NCBI GenBank assembly: GCA_900318565.1
Contig: ONLD01000001.1
Span: 57,052-121,051, forward strand
Source: an uncultured Bacteroidales bacterium
Lineage (GTDB): Bacteria; Bacteroidota; Bacteroidia; Bacteroidales; UBA932
Direction: 5' to 3'
Length of the DNA: 64,000 nt
The notes beneath the pieces were generated by a model, which saw only the letters and a list, made by a program, of their open reading frames with translations, did no database searches and had not been told where the DNA came from. Made by a program: the position numbers and the translations under genes. This document shows, piece after piece, positions 32,627 to 39,647 of this stretch; position 1 is the first letter of the stretch; each line of letters opens with the position of its first letter.

Positions 32627-33730
32627 TCAGAAAGGAAGCTCTTTGTAGCGGCCGTTGAATTTCTCCATACCCTTCCAGGTCGGGAAGCCGAAGGTGGCGT
32701 TGTTGTTGGAAGGGTCGCTGACCCACCATCTGCCGCCGGCCCAGATTTCAGGAATCACGTGGCCGATGACGCCGGAGGACTGGAAGTAGCACTGACCGTG
32801 CATATAGCGGGCGGGGATGCCGGCTGCGCGGCACATTGCGAGGGTGGCGTGGGTGAGGTCGCAGCAGTTGCCGCCCTTGGCCTTGATGGTGTTGACCGAG
32901 CCTTTGCTGGTGTTCATATAGTTCTCCCACTCCCACTCGTCACGGGCATATTCAAAAATGGCTTTTGCCTTCTGGATATCGGTAGCGCCCTCAGGAAGTT
33001 TCGCGAGGGCGGCGTCCTTGGCCGCAATGACCACGGGATCGTCGATGGCGCAGTTGGCAGTCTTGCGCAGGAAGTCGGAACCCCAGGTGCATACCTTCTC
33101 GGGGAACTTCAGGTTGTGCTTGTAGTAGTAGAACGCACGGCAGAGGGCCGCACCGTAGTCGCGTGAGATGAAGTTGCCTATATACTTGACGCCGTCCTTG
33201 AACGGGGTGTCGTAGGTATAGGTGAATGTGCTGTCTTTCGCGAAGCCGGGGCAGCTGATGGTGCCGAATGACACGTAGTTGGGCATCGAGCCGTGCTTGA
33301 CGCCGTAGGCATAAGCCTTATCCGCGGCCCAGGTCAGGGCTTCCAGCGAGATGGTGTCCTGCTCGAAGGTATTGTTCTGCTCGTTGCCGCCCCAGGTCAT
33401 ACGCAAGGGCACGTCAACTTCCTCGTCCTCCCAGTGCTCGGGATCTTCCTGGATGCGCTTCAGCAGAAGGCAGGCGGCGGCCATATACTGGCCCTTGCCG
33501 TAAAGAATGCCCTCCACGTTGACGGAAGCGGGAAGCAGGTCGGTCTCGACGAAAGTCTCATAAGCCTTGGCGAGTTCTTCCACGAAGAATCCGTTGTACT
33601 CTTTAGCGGTAAATTCGGTAGGAACCGGCTCCTGTTCATCGGTGTCGGCAGGCTTGCCTCCCTGCTGGCAGGCGCAGGCCCCGAAAAGCAGGGCCGTACA
33701 AGCCAAAATGATAAATGCAAACTTCTTCAT
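32627..33730 (-). CDS. Transglutaminase-fold cysteine peptidase lipoprotein with PMBR-like segments (PeiW/PeiP-like architecture)
   Basis: 367 residues from the ATG at 33730; lipobox-like L-F-G-A-C (Cys19). The C-terminal ~100 residues are a transglutaminase-like core with a full Cys-His-Asp triad: Cys289 in G-G-N-C-C-D-L-T-H, His324 in G-V-I-G-H-V, Asp339 in W-W-V-S-D-P-S. Between them, C-R-A-A-G-I-P-A-R-Y-M-H-G-Q-C is typical of the peptidase type found in methanogen wall proteins. The N-terminal part has two PMBR-like segments (~43-94 with L-L-P-A-S-V-N-V-E-G; ~128-210 with G-S-M-P-N-Y-V-S-F-G). Phage enzymes PeiW/PeiP (MEROPS C71), which cut the Ala-epsilon-Lys bond of pseudomurein, combine these two parts. 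Cleavage of wall cross-links is inferred; other peptide substrates are possible. Confidence 0.75.
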   Translation of the reverse strand: MKKFAFIILACTALLFGACACQQGGKPADTDEQEPVPTEFTAKEYNGFFVEELAKAYETFVETDLLPASVNVEGILYGKGQYMAAACLLLKRIQEDPEHWEDEEVDVPLRMTWGGNEQNNTFEQDTISLEALTWAADKAYAYGVKHGSMPNYVSFGTISCPGFAKDSTFTYTYDTPFKDGVKYIGNFISRDYGAALCRAFYYYKHNLKFPEKVCTWGSDFLRKTANCAIDDPVVIAAKDAALAKLPEGATDIQKAKAIFEYARDEWEWENYMNTSKGSVNTIKAKGGNCCDLTHATLAMCRAAGIPARYMHGQCYFQSSGVIGHVIPEIWAGGRWWVSDPSNNNATFGFPTWKGMEKFNGRYKELPF

Positions 33731-33749
33731 AATCAATAGGTATTTGGGA

Positions 33750-33777
33750 GCAAAGGGGGCGGTCAGGCCCCCTTTGC
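33750..33777 (-). promoter_or_regulatory. Intergenic hairpin after the 1216-residue gene
   Basis: A perfect 11-bp stem (GCAAAGGGGGC, 33750-33760, with 33767-33777) closes the loop GGTCAG. It lies between the PMBR-module lipoprotein and the transglutaminase gene. Its loop is nearly the same as that of the hairpin at 29132-29162, while the stems differ in sequence and stay paired. Confidence 0.7.
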
Positions 33778-33789
33778 CAAAAGTAAATC

Positions 33790-35841
33790 TTATTCCACAC
33801 CGAAGAGTTCGGAACGGATTTCCACGTTTGCTCCCAGATCACTGACACTGGCCTTCTCAAGATTGTTGTCAAGCATATACTTGAAGAAGTGGGCGTAGGT
33901 AATCAGGGCGCGCATCGCGCTGAAGCATCCCTTGTAGTCGGTGATGCTGTGGTCGGCGCGGGGATAGGTGCACATATTGGTGATTGCCTGGCCGTGCTGG
34001 AAGTTGACGGACCTCTGGGCCCAGTTGTCCAGGATGCGGATTTCTACCTTATGGAAGATTTCCTTCTCGCCATCAAGCTTGCGGAGATAGCCTCCGTTGG
34101 AAGGCTCTGCGTAAGGATAGTTGCCATAATAGTACTTGTGGGTCTCGGGGAGATCGGCGCTCATACTGACAGGACTCACCTGAGGAATGTTGCCGAAGCC
34201 GTTCTTCTCGGTCTCGTTGCCGTCGTAGCCGCGGAGGAGCAGGTAGCTGCGGAGTGCAAGCTCGAGCATATCGGCGGTGTTGTAAGTCTTGCCTCCTACG
34301 GTGATGGTCGTAGCCATAGGCACATAGTGTGCGTTCTCGACGAGGGACTGGGAAGCGGGATCGTGGGTCTCGGCATCACTCTTCATCACATAGTCCACGG
34401 TGCCGGTGGTCTTCTCCCAGATGTCCAGGATCTTCACGTACTCCTTGGCGAAGTCCTTGATGGTGGCCTTTGCGGGCTCCGGTGCAGCCTCCACGCCGAA
34501 GAGCTCGGAACGGATGATCTGGCTGCCTTCTATACCGTCAGCCTTCTCAAGATTGTTGTCAAGCATATACTTGAAGAAGTGGGCGTAGGTAATCAGGGCG
34601 CGCATCGCGCTGAAGCATCCCTTGTAGTCGGTGATGTTGTGGTCGGCGCGGGGATAGGTGCACATATTGGTGATGGACTGGCCGTGCTGGAAGTTGACGG
34701 ACCTCTGAGCCCAGTTGTCCAGGATGCGGACCTCGACCTGACGGTAGATTTCCTTATCGCCATCGACCTTGCAAAGATATCCGCCGTTGGAAGGCTCTGC
34801 GTAAGGATAGTTTCCGAAGTAATAATTGTGGGTCTCGGGAACTGGGGCGCTCATAGGGAGAGGATTATACTTGGGGATGTTGCCGAAGCCGTTCTTCTCG
34901 GTCTCGTTGCCGTCGTAGCCGCGGAGGAACAGGAAGCTGCGGAGAGCTGTCTCAAGCATATCGGCGGTGTTGTAGGTCTTGCCGCCAACGGTGATGGTCG
35001 TAGCCATAGGCACATAGTGTGCGTTCTCCACGAGAGTCTGGGAAGCAGCGTCGATGCTCTCGGTATCGCTCTTCTTCACATAATCGATGGTACCGGTGGT
35101 CTTCTCCCAGATATCCAGAATCTTAACATACTCCTTGGCGAAGTCCTTGATCGTGACAGGCATCTCAGCTTGGCTTCCCTCTTCGTTGCCGAAGAGTTCG
35201 GAGCGGATCACCACGTCAGCGGCAATACCGTCGGCCTTCTCAAGATTGTTGTCGAGCATATACTTGAAGAAGTATGCGTAAGTCAGAAGAGCACGTCCGG
35301 AACTGAAGCATCCCTTGTAATTGGTGATGTTGTGGTCGGCGCGGGGATAGGTGCAGAAATTGGTGATATCCTTTCCGTGCTGGAAATTCACAGACCTCTG
35401 GGCCCAGTTGTCAAGGATGACAGGATCAACCTGGCAATGGATTTCCTTTTCGCCTTCGAGTTTCACAAGAGGGCCGCCGTTGCTGCTCTCGATGAGAGGT
35501 TTGCCCCAAGTGTACTCGTGCGTATTGGGAACCGTTGCGCTCATTGTGACAGGATTATACTTAGGGATGTTGCCGAAGCCGTTCTTCTCGGTCTCGTTGC
35601 CGTCCCAGCCGCGGAGAAGCAGATAGCTGCGGAGAGCTGTCTCAAGCATATCGGCAGTATTGTAAGTCTTGCCTCCCACGACAATGGTGTAGTCATTAGG
35701 CACATAGTGCACATTCTCTACTACATCTTCATCGGTATCTTTGGCTATCTCCCAGTTGGAGAGACGGTTGATATTGCCGACGTGTGAAGCCCATACATTG
35801 ATAATCTTCACATACTCCTGAGCGAAGTCTTTAATGGTAGC
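33790..35841 (-). repeat. Three tandem ~690-bp coding repeats
   Basis: The three C-terminal modules of the 1216-residue protein are repeated at DNA level. For example, the phrase AAGATTGTTGTCAAGCATAT starts at 33858 and 34549, and a one-base variant at about 35242, steps of about 691-693 bp. Long stretches are identical between copies, so homologous recombination could change the copy number. Related but more diverged copies lie in the 803- and 745-residue genes. Confidence 0.85.
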
Positions 35842-37440
35842 CTCGCTGGGCGCGGTATATTTAACCTGGTTGATGGCTATTTCAATGCCGTCGGTCACAT
35901 TGCCGCCCTTCACGATCACCTTGCCTTCACGGGCGTCGCCCTGGTTGGCGGCGACAGTGATCTTAAGGGTGATGTCTCCGGCCGCTCCGGAAGCGGGCTC
36001 AACGGTAATCCAGTTCTCGGATGCGGTTGCGGTCCAAGCCTTCTTTGCAGTGAAAGTGGCTTCCTTGGTCTGCTCCGTGCAGTCGAAATCAAGCTTCTTG
36101 GTCTTTACTTCGATGTCGGGCATAGCCACGCCGTAGAGGTCGTAGTTGAGGTGTACGTCCTTGGTGGCGTCCCATACATTCTCGGTGATGTCGTTCTTGA
36201 GCAGGTAGTCATAGAAGCGGATCATAATGAGGAATGTACGCATAGCGGAAATGGTGCCGCTGTAGTCGCCGAAGTTGATCACGCTTTCGCCCTTGCCGAA
36301 CTGCTGGAAGTTACCGATTGCAGGAGTGTCGAACTGGGTGCAGCGGGTCAGGTACCAGCCAAGTTCGTGTGCGAGGAACTCGACCGTACAAGGCAGGGTC
36401 TCGGAGAAGTTGATGATGGGACCGTCGTTGGTATTCTCATACCAAGGATAGGCGTTGAAGCCGGTCACGGTAGCGTAGTCTGCAGGAGCAGGCATAGTCT
36501 CGTTGAGGGACGCACCGTTGGCCATAGTATGCACGAAGGGATTGCGGGTAGGCTGGAGCAAGGAAGAGCCTTCCTTGGTCACGAGATCCATAATACCCTG
36601 GGCAGCAATGCTCCAGCACTGTGCGGCGTTGTATTCGACGCCGTCCACGGTGATGTGGTGGATGGGGAACTTGGCCTCATCGTACATCTCGCCGTCCTTA
36701 TAGCCGCCGGAATACTCGATAGGAATGAAGTGGACGTTCTTCCAGGCGGTGTTGTTGGCGGTACAGTGCGAACCGTCGGCATCGACGGTACCCACGGTCT
36801 TCTCCCACACGTCGAGATAGGTGACGAGCTGCTGTGCGAAAGCCTTCAGGGTGTTGGAAGCGCCCTTGTAGCCTGCATCCACGCTCTCGGGGAGCTTGCC
36901 GTCAGCCTTGTACTGGGCGAGCACGCGGGAGATGACGATGGTGGCACGGTCGGTCGAGAAAGCGATCCAGTTGCCGTTGCGGGTGTAGTTGGTCTGGTTG
37001 GGGACCTCGCGCTTCTCGGCAATACTCGCTATAATTCTCTTGGCCACGTTGACCAGGTCTTCGGTCTCATCGCCGTTCTTGGGACCGTTGGCTACCTGGA
37101 TGGTCTCCTTGTCGTAGCTGTCCCTCTCGGGATGAGAAGCGGGCTTGACTTCGATTACCTCGATGTCATCCTTGACACCGGAATTGATGTTTACCAGAGC
37201 ATTGCAGATTGCATACTGGTACTGGGCAATGCTGAAGTCCTTGTCGCCGATTTTGAAAGACTCGGGGAAGGCTTCTTCAGTTTCCCAGGCGCCGTAGGCG
37301 GTTGCGGCCGCATCCACAATCTGTGACAGGGGGAATTTGCCGAGACTGTTGGGGTCAGTCTCCTGCTTTTCCTTGTGGCAAGCTGTGAAAGACAGCAGAG
37401 CAGCTGCTGCAGCGAGCAAGAAAAAACGGAATTTTTTCAT
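33790..37440 (-). CDS. Giant multi-repeat lipoprotein with PMBR-like modules and a BACON-like domain
   Basis: 1216 residues from the ATG at 37440; the longer open frame lacks a signal. Lipobox S-F-T-A-C (Cys21). Residues ~33-86 are the clearest PMBR-like repeat: P-L-S-Q-I-V-D-A-A, F-P-E-S-F-K-I-G-D-K-D-F-S-I-A-Q-Y-Q-Y-A-I. Further PMBR-like segments lie at ~127-187 (K-R-I-I-A-S-I, E-V-P-N-Q) and ~195-290. A BACON-like domain (~440-527) is followed by three near-identical ~228-residue modules to the C terminus. I see no catalytic motif. In methanogens and their phages PMBRs bind pseudomurein, so this is probably the main surface adhesin or wall-binding protein of the locus. It starts 37 bases after the preceding gene. 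Confidence 0.74.
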   Translation of the reverse strand: MKKFRFFLLAAAAALLSFTACHKEKQETDPNSLGKFPLSQIVDAAATAYGAWETEEAFPESFKIGDKDFSIAQYQYAICNALVNINSGVKDDIEVIEVKPASHPERDSYDKETIQVANGPKNGDETEDLVNVAKRIIASIAEKREVPNQTNYTRNGNWIAFSTDRATIVISRVLAQYKADGKLPESVDAGYKGASNTLKAFAQQLVTYLDVWEKTVGTVDADGSHCTANNTAWKNVHFIPIEYSGGYKDGEMYDEAKFPIHHITVDGVEYNAAQCWSIAAQGIMDLVTKEGSSLLQPTRNPFVHTMANGASLNETMPAPADYATVTGFNAYPWYENTNDGPIINFSETLPCTVEFLAHELGWYLTRCTQFDTPAIGNFQQFGKGESVINFGDYSGTISAMRTFLIMIRFYDYLLKNDITENVWDATKDVHLNYDLYGVAMPDIEVKTKKLDFDCTEQTKEATFTAKKAWTATASENWITVEPASGAAGDITLKITVAANQGDAREGKVIVKGGNVTDGIEIAINQVKYTAPSEATIKDFAQEYVKIINVWASHVGNINRLSNWEIAKDTDEDVVENVHYVPNDYTIVVGGKTYNTADMLETALRSYLLLRGWDGNETEKNGFGNIPKYNPVTMSATVPNTHEYTWGKPLIESSNGGPLVKLEGEKEIHCQVDPVILDNWAQRSVNFQHGKDITNFCTYPRADHNITNYKGCFSSGRALLTYAYFFKYMLDNNLEKADGIAADVVIRSELFGNEEGSQAEMPVTIKDFAKEYVKILDIWEKTTGTIDYVKKSDTESIDAASQTLVENAHYVPMATTITVGGKTYNTADMLETALRSFLFLRGYDGNETEKNGFGNIPKYNPLPMSAPVPETHNYYFGNYPYAEPSNGGYLCKVDGDKEIYRQVEVRILDNWAQRSVNFQHGQSITNMCTYPRADHNITDYKGCFSAMRALITYAHFFKYMLDNNLEKADGIEGSQIIRSELFGVEAAPEPAKATIKDFAKEYVKILDIWEKTTGTVDYVMKSDAETHDPASQSLVENAHYVPMATTITVGGKTYNTADMLELALRSYLLLRGYDGNETEKNGFGNIPQVSPVSMSADLPETHKYYYGNYPYAEPSNGGYLRKLDGEKEIFHKVEIRILDNWAQRSVNFQHGQAITNMCTYPRADHSITDYKGCFSAMRALITYAHFFKYMLDNNLEKASVSDLGANVEIRSELFGVE

Positions 37441-37477
37441 AATGCTGAATTTTGAGTTAATAATAAGTGTAATAGTG

Positions 37478-38815
37478 TTATTTCCATAAATCATTGATAT
37501 CGGGGAATGTGCCGAGCTGGTAACGGAACAGCACCACTCCGGCGGAACGGGTATCCGCCATAAGGTCGATGTCCCGGCGCAGGGCCTCAGCCGACATTCC
37601 CTTCGTGGAAGCGTCGTAGGTCTGGATTCCGGCCCAGGACACTCCGCCGCTCTTCGCGGCCTGGTCGGCATAGTAGTTGGCCCTGTCCTGGAAAGAGGAA
37701 TCGCTGAAATTGTAGGAACCGTAACGGTAAATCATAGGCATCAGTATGTGGATGTACTGAGCCATCTGGGAAGGAATCTGTCCGTAATACTGGCTGGAGT
37801 TGGGCTCCGGCATCAGCGCGGCTGAGGTCACAAGTCCCTCGTCGAAGCCGTCGCAAATCTCCCGAATCTCCCGGCAGCAGCGGTTGACGGCATTGACGGA
37901 ATTCACTTCCGCGGTGTGGTTGTGCTTGGAGGCGGTGCCGCCGAAACGGATGTAGTCGAGGTGCACGCCCTTGACGCCCCAGGTCTGCAGATAGCCCGTG
38001 GCCTCTTTGCGTATGCGCTCGTACACGTCCTCGCGGAAGCTCTTGGTGGCGTCGTCGATGGGACTGACCCATCCTCCGTCATAGAAGCACTGCAGCCACA
38101 CGTGGACGGCGAGCCCGATTTCGTCGGCTATCTGTATGCACTTTATAGCCTGCTGACGGTAGCTCTTGGTCTCGAAGCCGGCATAGTTGAGAAGCAGGTG
38201 GTCGTAGCCCAGTTCCTTGAGGCGGCGAAGCTTGGCGCCGTCATCAGCGGTAAGGTCGCTCAGGTGCGAACCCCAGGCCCAGACGGCCGTCGGCTTGGTC
38301 TTGGAAAGGTCGAACACGGTGTTCTCTCGGCCGCAGCTGGAGTAGGTCATCGCCTTGAACTCGCCGCTGCCGTCGGGAATGCGCTGATAGGCGCCGAAAT
38401 AGCCGAGGGAGCGGAAGTCCTCTGTGCGGTTGAAAGAATCCACGGGAGCGGCCGCCTTTTCGCCAAGAATAAGGGTAAACGGCTCCGCGGAAGAAATCTC
38501 GCATTGCAGCGCACTGTCCCCGGAGCTGATTACCTTGCGCTCACCGGGAGCAAGGCTTCCCGACAAATCGGCGATCTTCAGGTTGGTGAAATATGTGTCG
38601 GAGAGGAAGAGTGACAATCCGTCGAGGGAGATTGACTCTTCGGACGTGTTCAGGACCTCCACCCAGGAATCAAACTCCTCGTTTTCGTGGTGGGCCGCTA
38701 TCTCATTGATTACAATCCCTTTGTACTTCGCGGCAGAGTCGGTGTCGGACTGGGGGTTGCAAGCGGCCAGGAGAGCGGGCAGTAAGGCACAGGCCAGGAT
38801 GCGCGTCAGTTTCAT
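37478..38815 (-). CDS. Lipoprotein: lamin-tail-like domain plus GHL10-like glycosidase domain
   Basis: 445 residues, lipobox L-L-A-A-C (Cys19). Residues ~33-130 match the lamin-tail domain pattern (I-V-I-N-E-I-A-A-H-H, then S-W-V-E-V-L-N-T-S-E-E-S-I-S-L-D-G), a beta domain often found on secreted hydrolases. The rest is the third GHL10-like domain of the locus: H-V-W-L-Q-C-F-Y-D-G-G-W, W-G-V-K-G-V-H-L-D-Y-I-R-F-G-G, A-A-L-M-P-E-P-N-S-S-Q-Y-Y-G-Q, V-V-L-F-R-Y-Q-L-G. It is more diverged from the other two than they are from each other. The start overlaps the murQ stop by 4 bases. Probably a membrane-anchored glycan hydrolase. Confidence 0.77.
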   Translation of the reverse strand: MKLTRILACALLPALLAACNPQSDTDSAAKYKGIVINEIAAHHENEEFDSWVEVLNTSEESISLDGLSLFLSDTYFTNLKIADLSGSLAPGERKVISSGDSALQCEISSAEPFTLILGEKAAAPVDSFNRTEDFRSLGYFGAYQRIPDGSGEFKAMTYSSCGRENTVFDLSKTKPTAVWAWGSHLSDLTADDGAKLRRLKELGYDHLLLNYAGFETKSYRQQAIKCIQIADEIGLAVHVWLQCFYDGGWVSPIDDATKSFREDVYERIRKEATGYLQTWGVKGVHLDYIRFGGTASKHNHTAEVNSVNAVNRCCREIREICDGFDEGLVTSAALMPEPNSSQYYGQIPSQMAQYIHILMPMIYRYGSYNFSDSSFQDRANYYADQAAKSGGVSWAGIQTYDASTKGMSAEALRRDIDLMADTRSAGVVLFRYQLGTFPDINDLWK

Positions 38816-39639
38816 AATTTGCCTTGGGCTTTAAGGTATTCTTCGGCTTTCACCAGACCGCCGGTCTTCTTGATGACCTCTTCGCAGAACTCGTAACTGA
38901 GCTGGGGGTTGCGCTCCACCATCGTGCGGGTGAGGCGGTCGATGACTTTGTTGTTGATAAGGTTGGCACAGACCATACGGTTGCCCTGCACGCGGCCGAG
39001 GCGCACCATAATGACGGTGCTTATCATATCGCACATCAGCTTCTGGGAGGTGCCGGACTTCATACGGGTGCTGCCGGTAATGAATTCGGGACCCATCACG
39101 ATTTCGATAGGATAGTCCACATAGGAGGAAATAGGGGAACCGGGATTGTTGCAGATGCTTCCGCAAGGGATGCCGTGCTCCTTGCAGGCCTTCATCGCGG
39201 CCATCACATAGGGGGTGTTGCCGCTGGCGGAAATGCCCACGACGATATCCTTGGGAGTGATGTGGTGCTTGTCGCGCAGGGTCCTCCAGCCTTCTTCCAC
39301 GTCGTCTTCGGCCTCTTCGAGGTCAAGGACCAGGTTCTCCACGCCGCCGGCGAGCACTGCCTGCCATATTTCAGGATCCACGCCGTAGGTGTTGGGGACT
39401 TCCAGCACGTCCAGCACGCCGAGTTTGCCGCCGGTGCCGGCTCCGAGCCAGAAGAAGCGGCCGCCTGCGCGGAGTTGGCTCTCAATGGCCGTACAGAGCT
39501 TTTCTATGTCGGGAAGCACCGCTTCGATTGCGAGGGGCACTTTCTTGTCTTCGGTGTTGATGTCACGCAGCAGTTCAGCTACGGATTTTGTCTCAAGATG
39601 GTCGTACAGGGACGGCTGTTCAGTTAGTCTTACACTCAT
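38812..39639 (-). CDS. murQ: N-acetylmuramic acid 6-phosphate etherase
   Basis: 275 residues, slightly short but within the family range. MurQ cleaves D-lactate from MurNAc-6-phosphate to give GlcNAc-6-phosphate in the cytoplasm. SIS-domain signatures are clear: W-L-G-A-G-T-G-G-K-L-G-V-L-D-V-L-E (usual form G-A-G-T-S-G-R-L-G-V-L-D-A-S-E), G-I-S-A-S-G-N-T-P-Y-V, and T-R-M-K-S-G-T-S-Q-K-L. The first loop has G-G-K in place of S-G-R, a modest departure. Its presence shows that muramic acid, hence bacterial peptidoglycan, is a likely input to the locus. Confidence 0.93.
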   Translation of the reverse strand: MSVRLTEQPSLYDHLETKSVAELLRDINTEDKKVPLAIEAVLPDIEKLCTAIESQLRAGGRFFWLGAGTGGKLGVLDVLEVPNTYGVDPEIWQAVLAGGVENLVLDLEEAEDDVEEGWRTLRDKHHITPKDIVVGISASGNTPYVMAAMKACKEHGIPCGSICNNPGSPISSYVDYPIEIVMGPEFITGSTRMKSGTSQKLMCDMISTVIMVRLGRVQGNRMVCANLINNKVIDRLTRTMVERNPQLSYEFCEEVIKKTGGLVKAEEYLKAQGKL

Positions 39640-39647
39640 TTCTTTCG

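Noticed and set aside
37441-37671. Upstream extension of the 1216-residue lipoprotein
   Set aside because: It overlaps the end of the preceding GHL10-like gene and puts the lipoprotein signal in the interior; the ATG at 37440 gives a normal signal.
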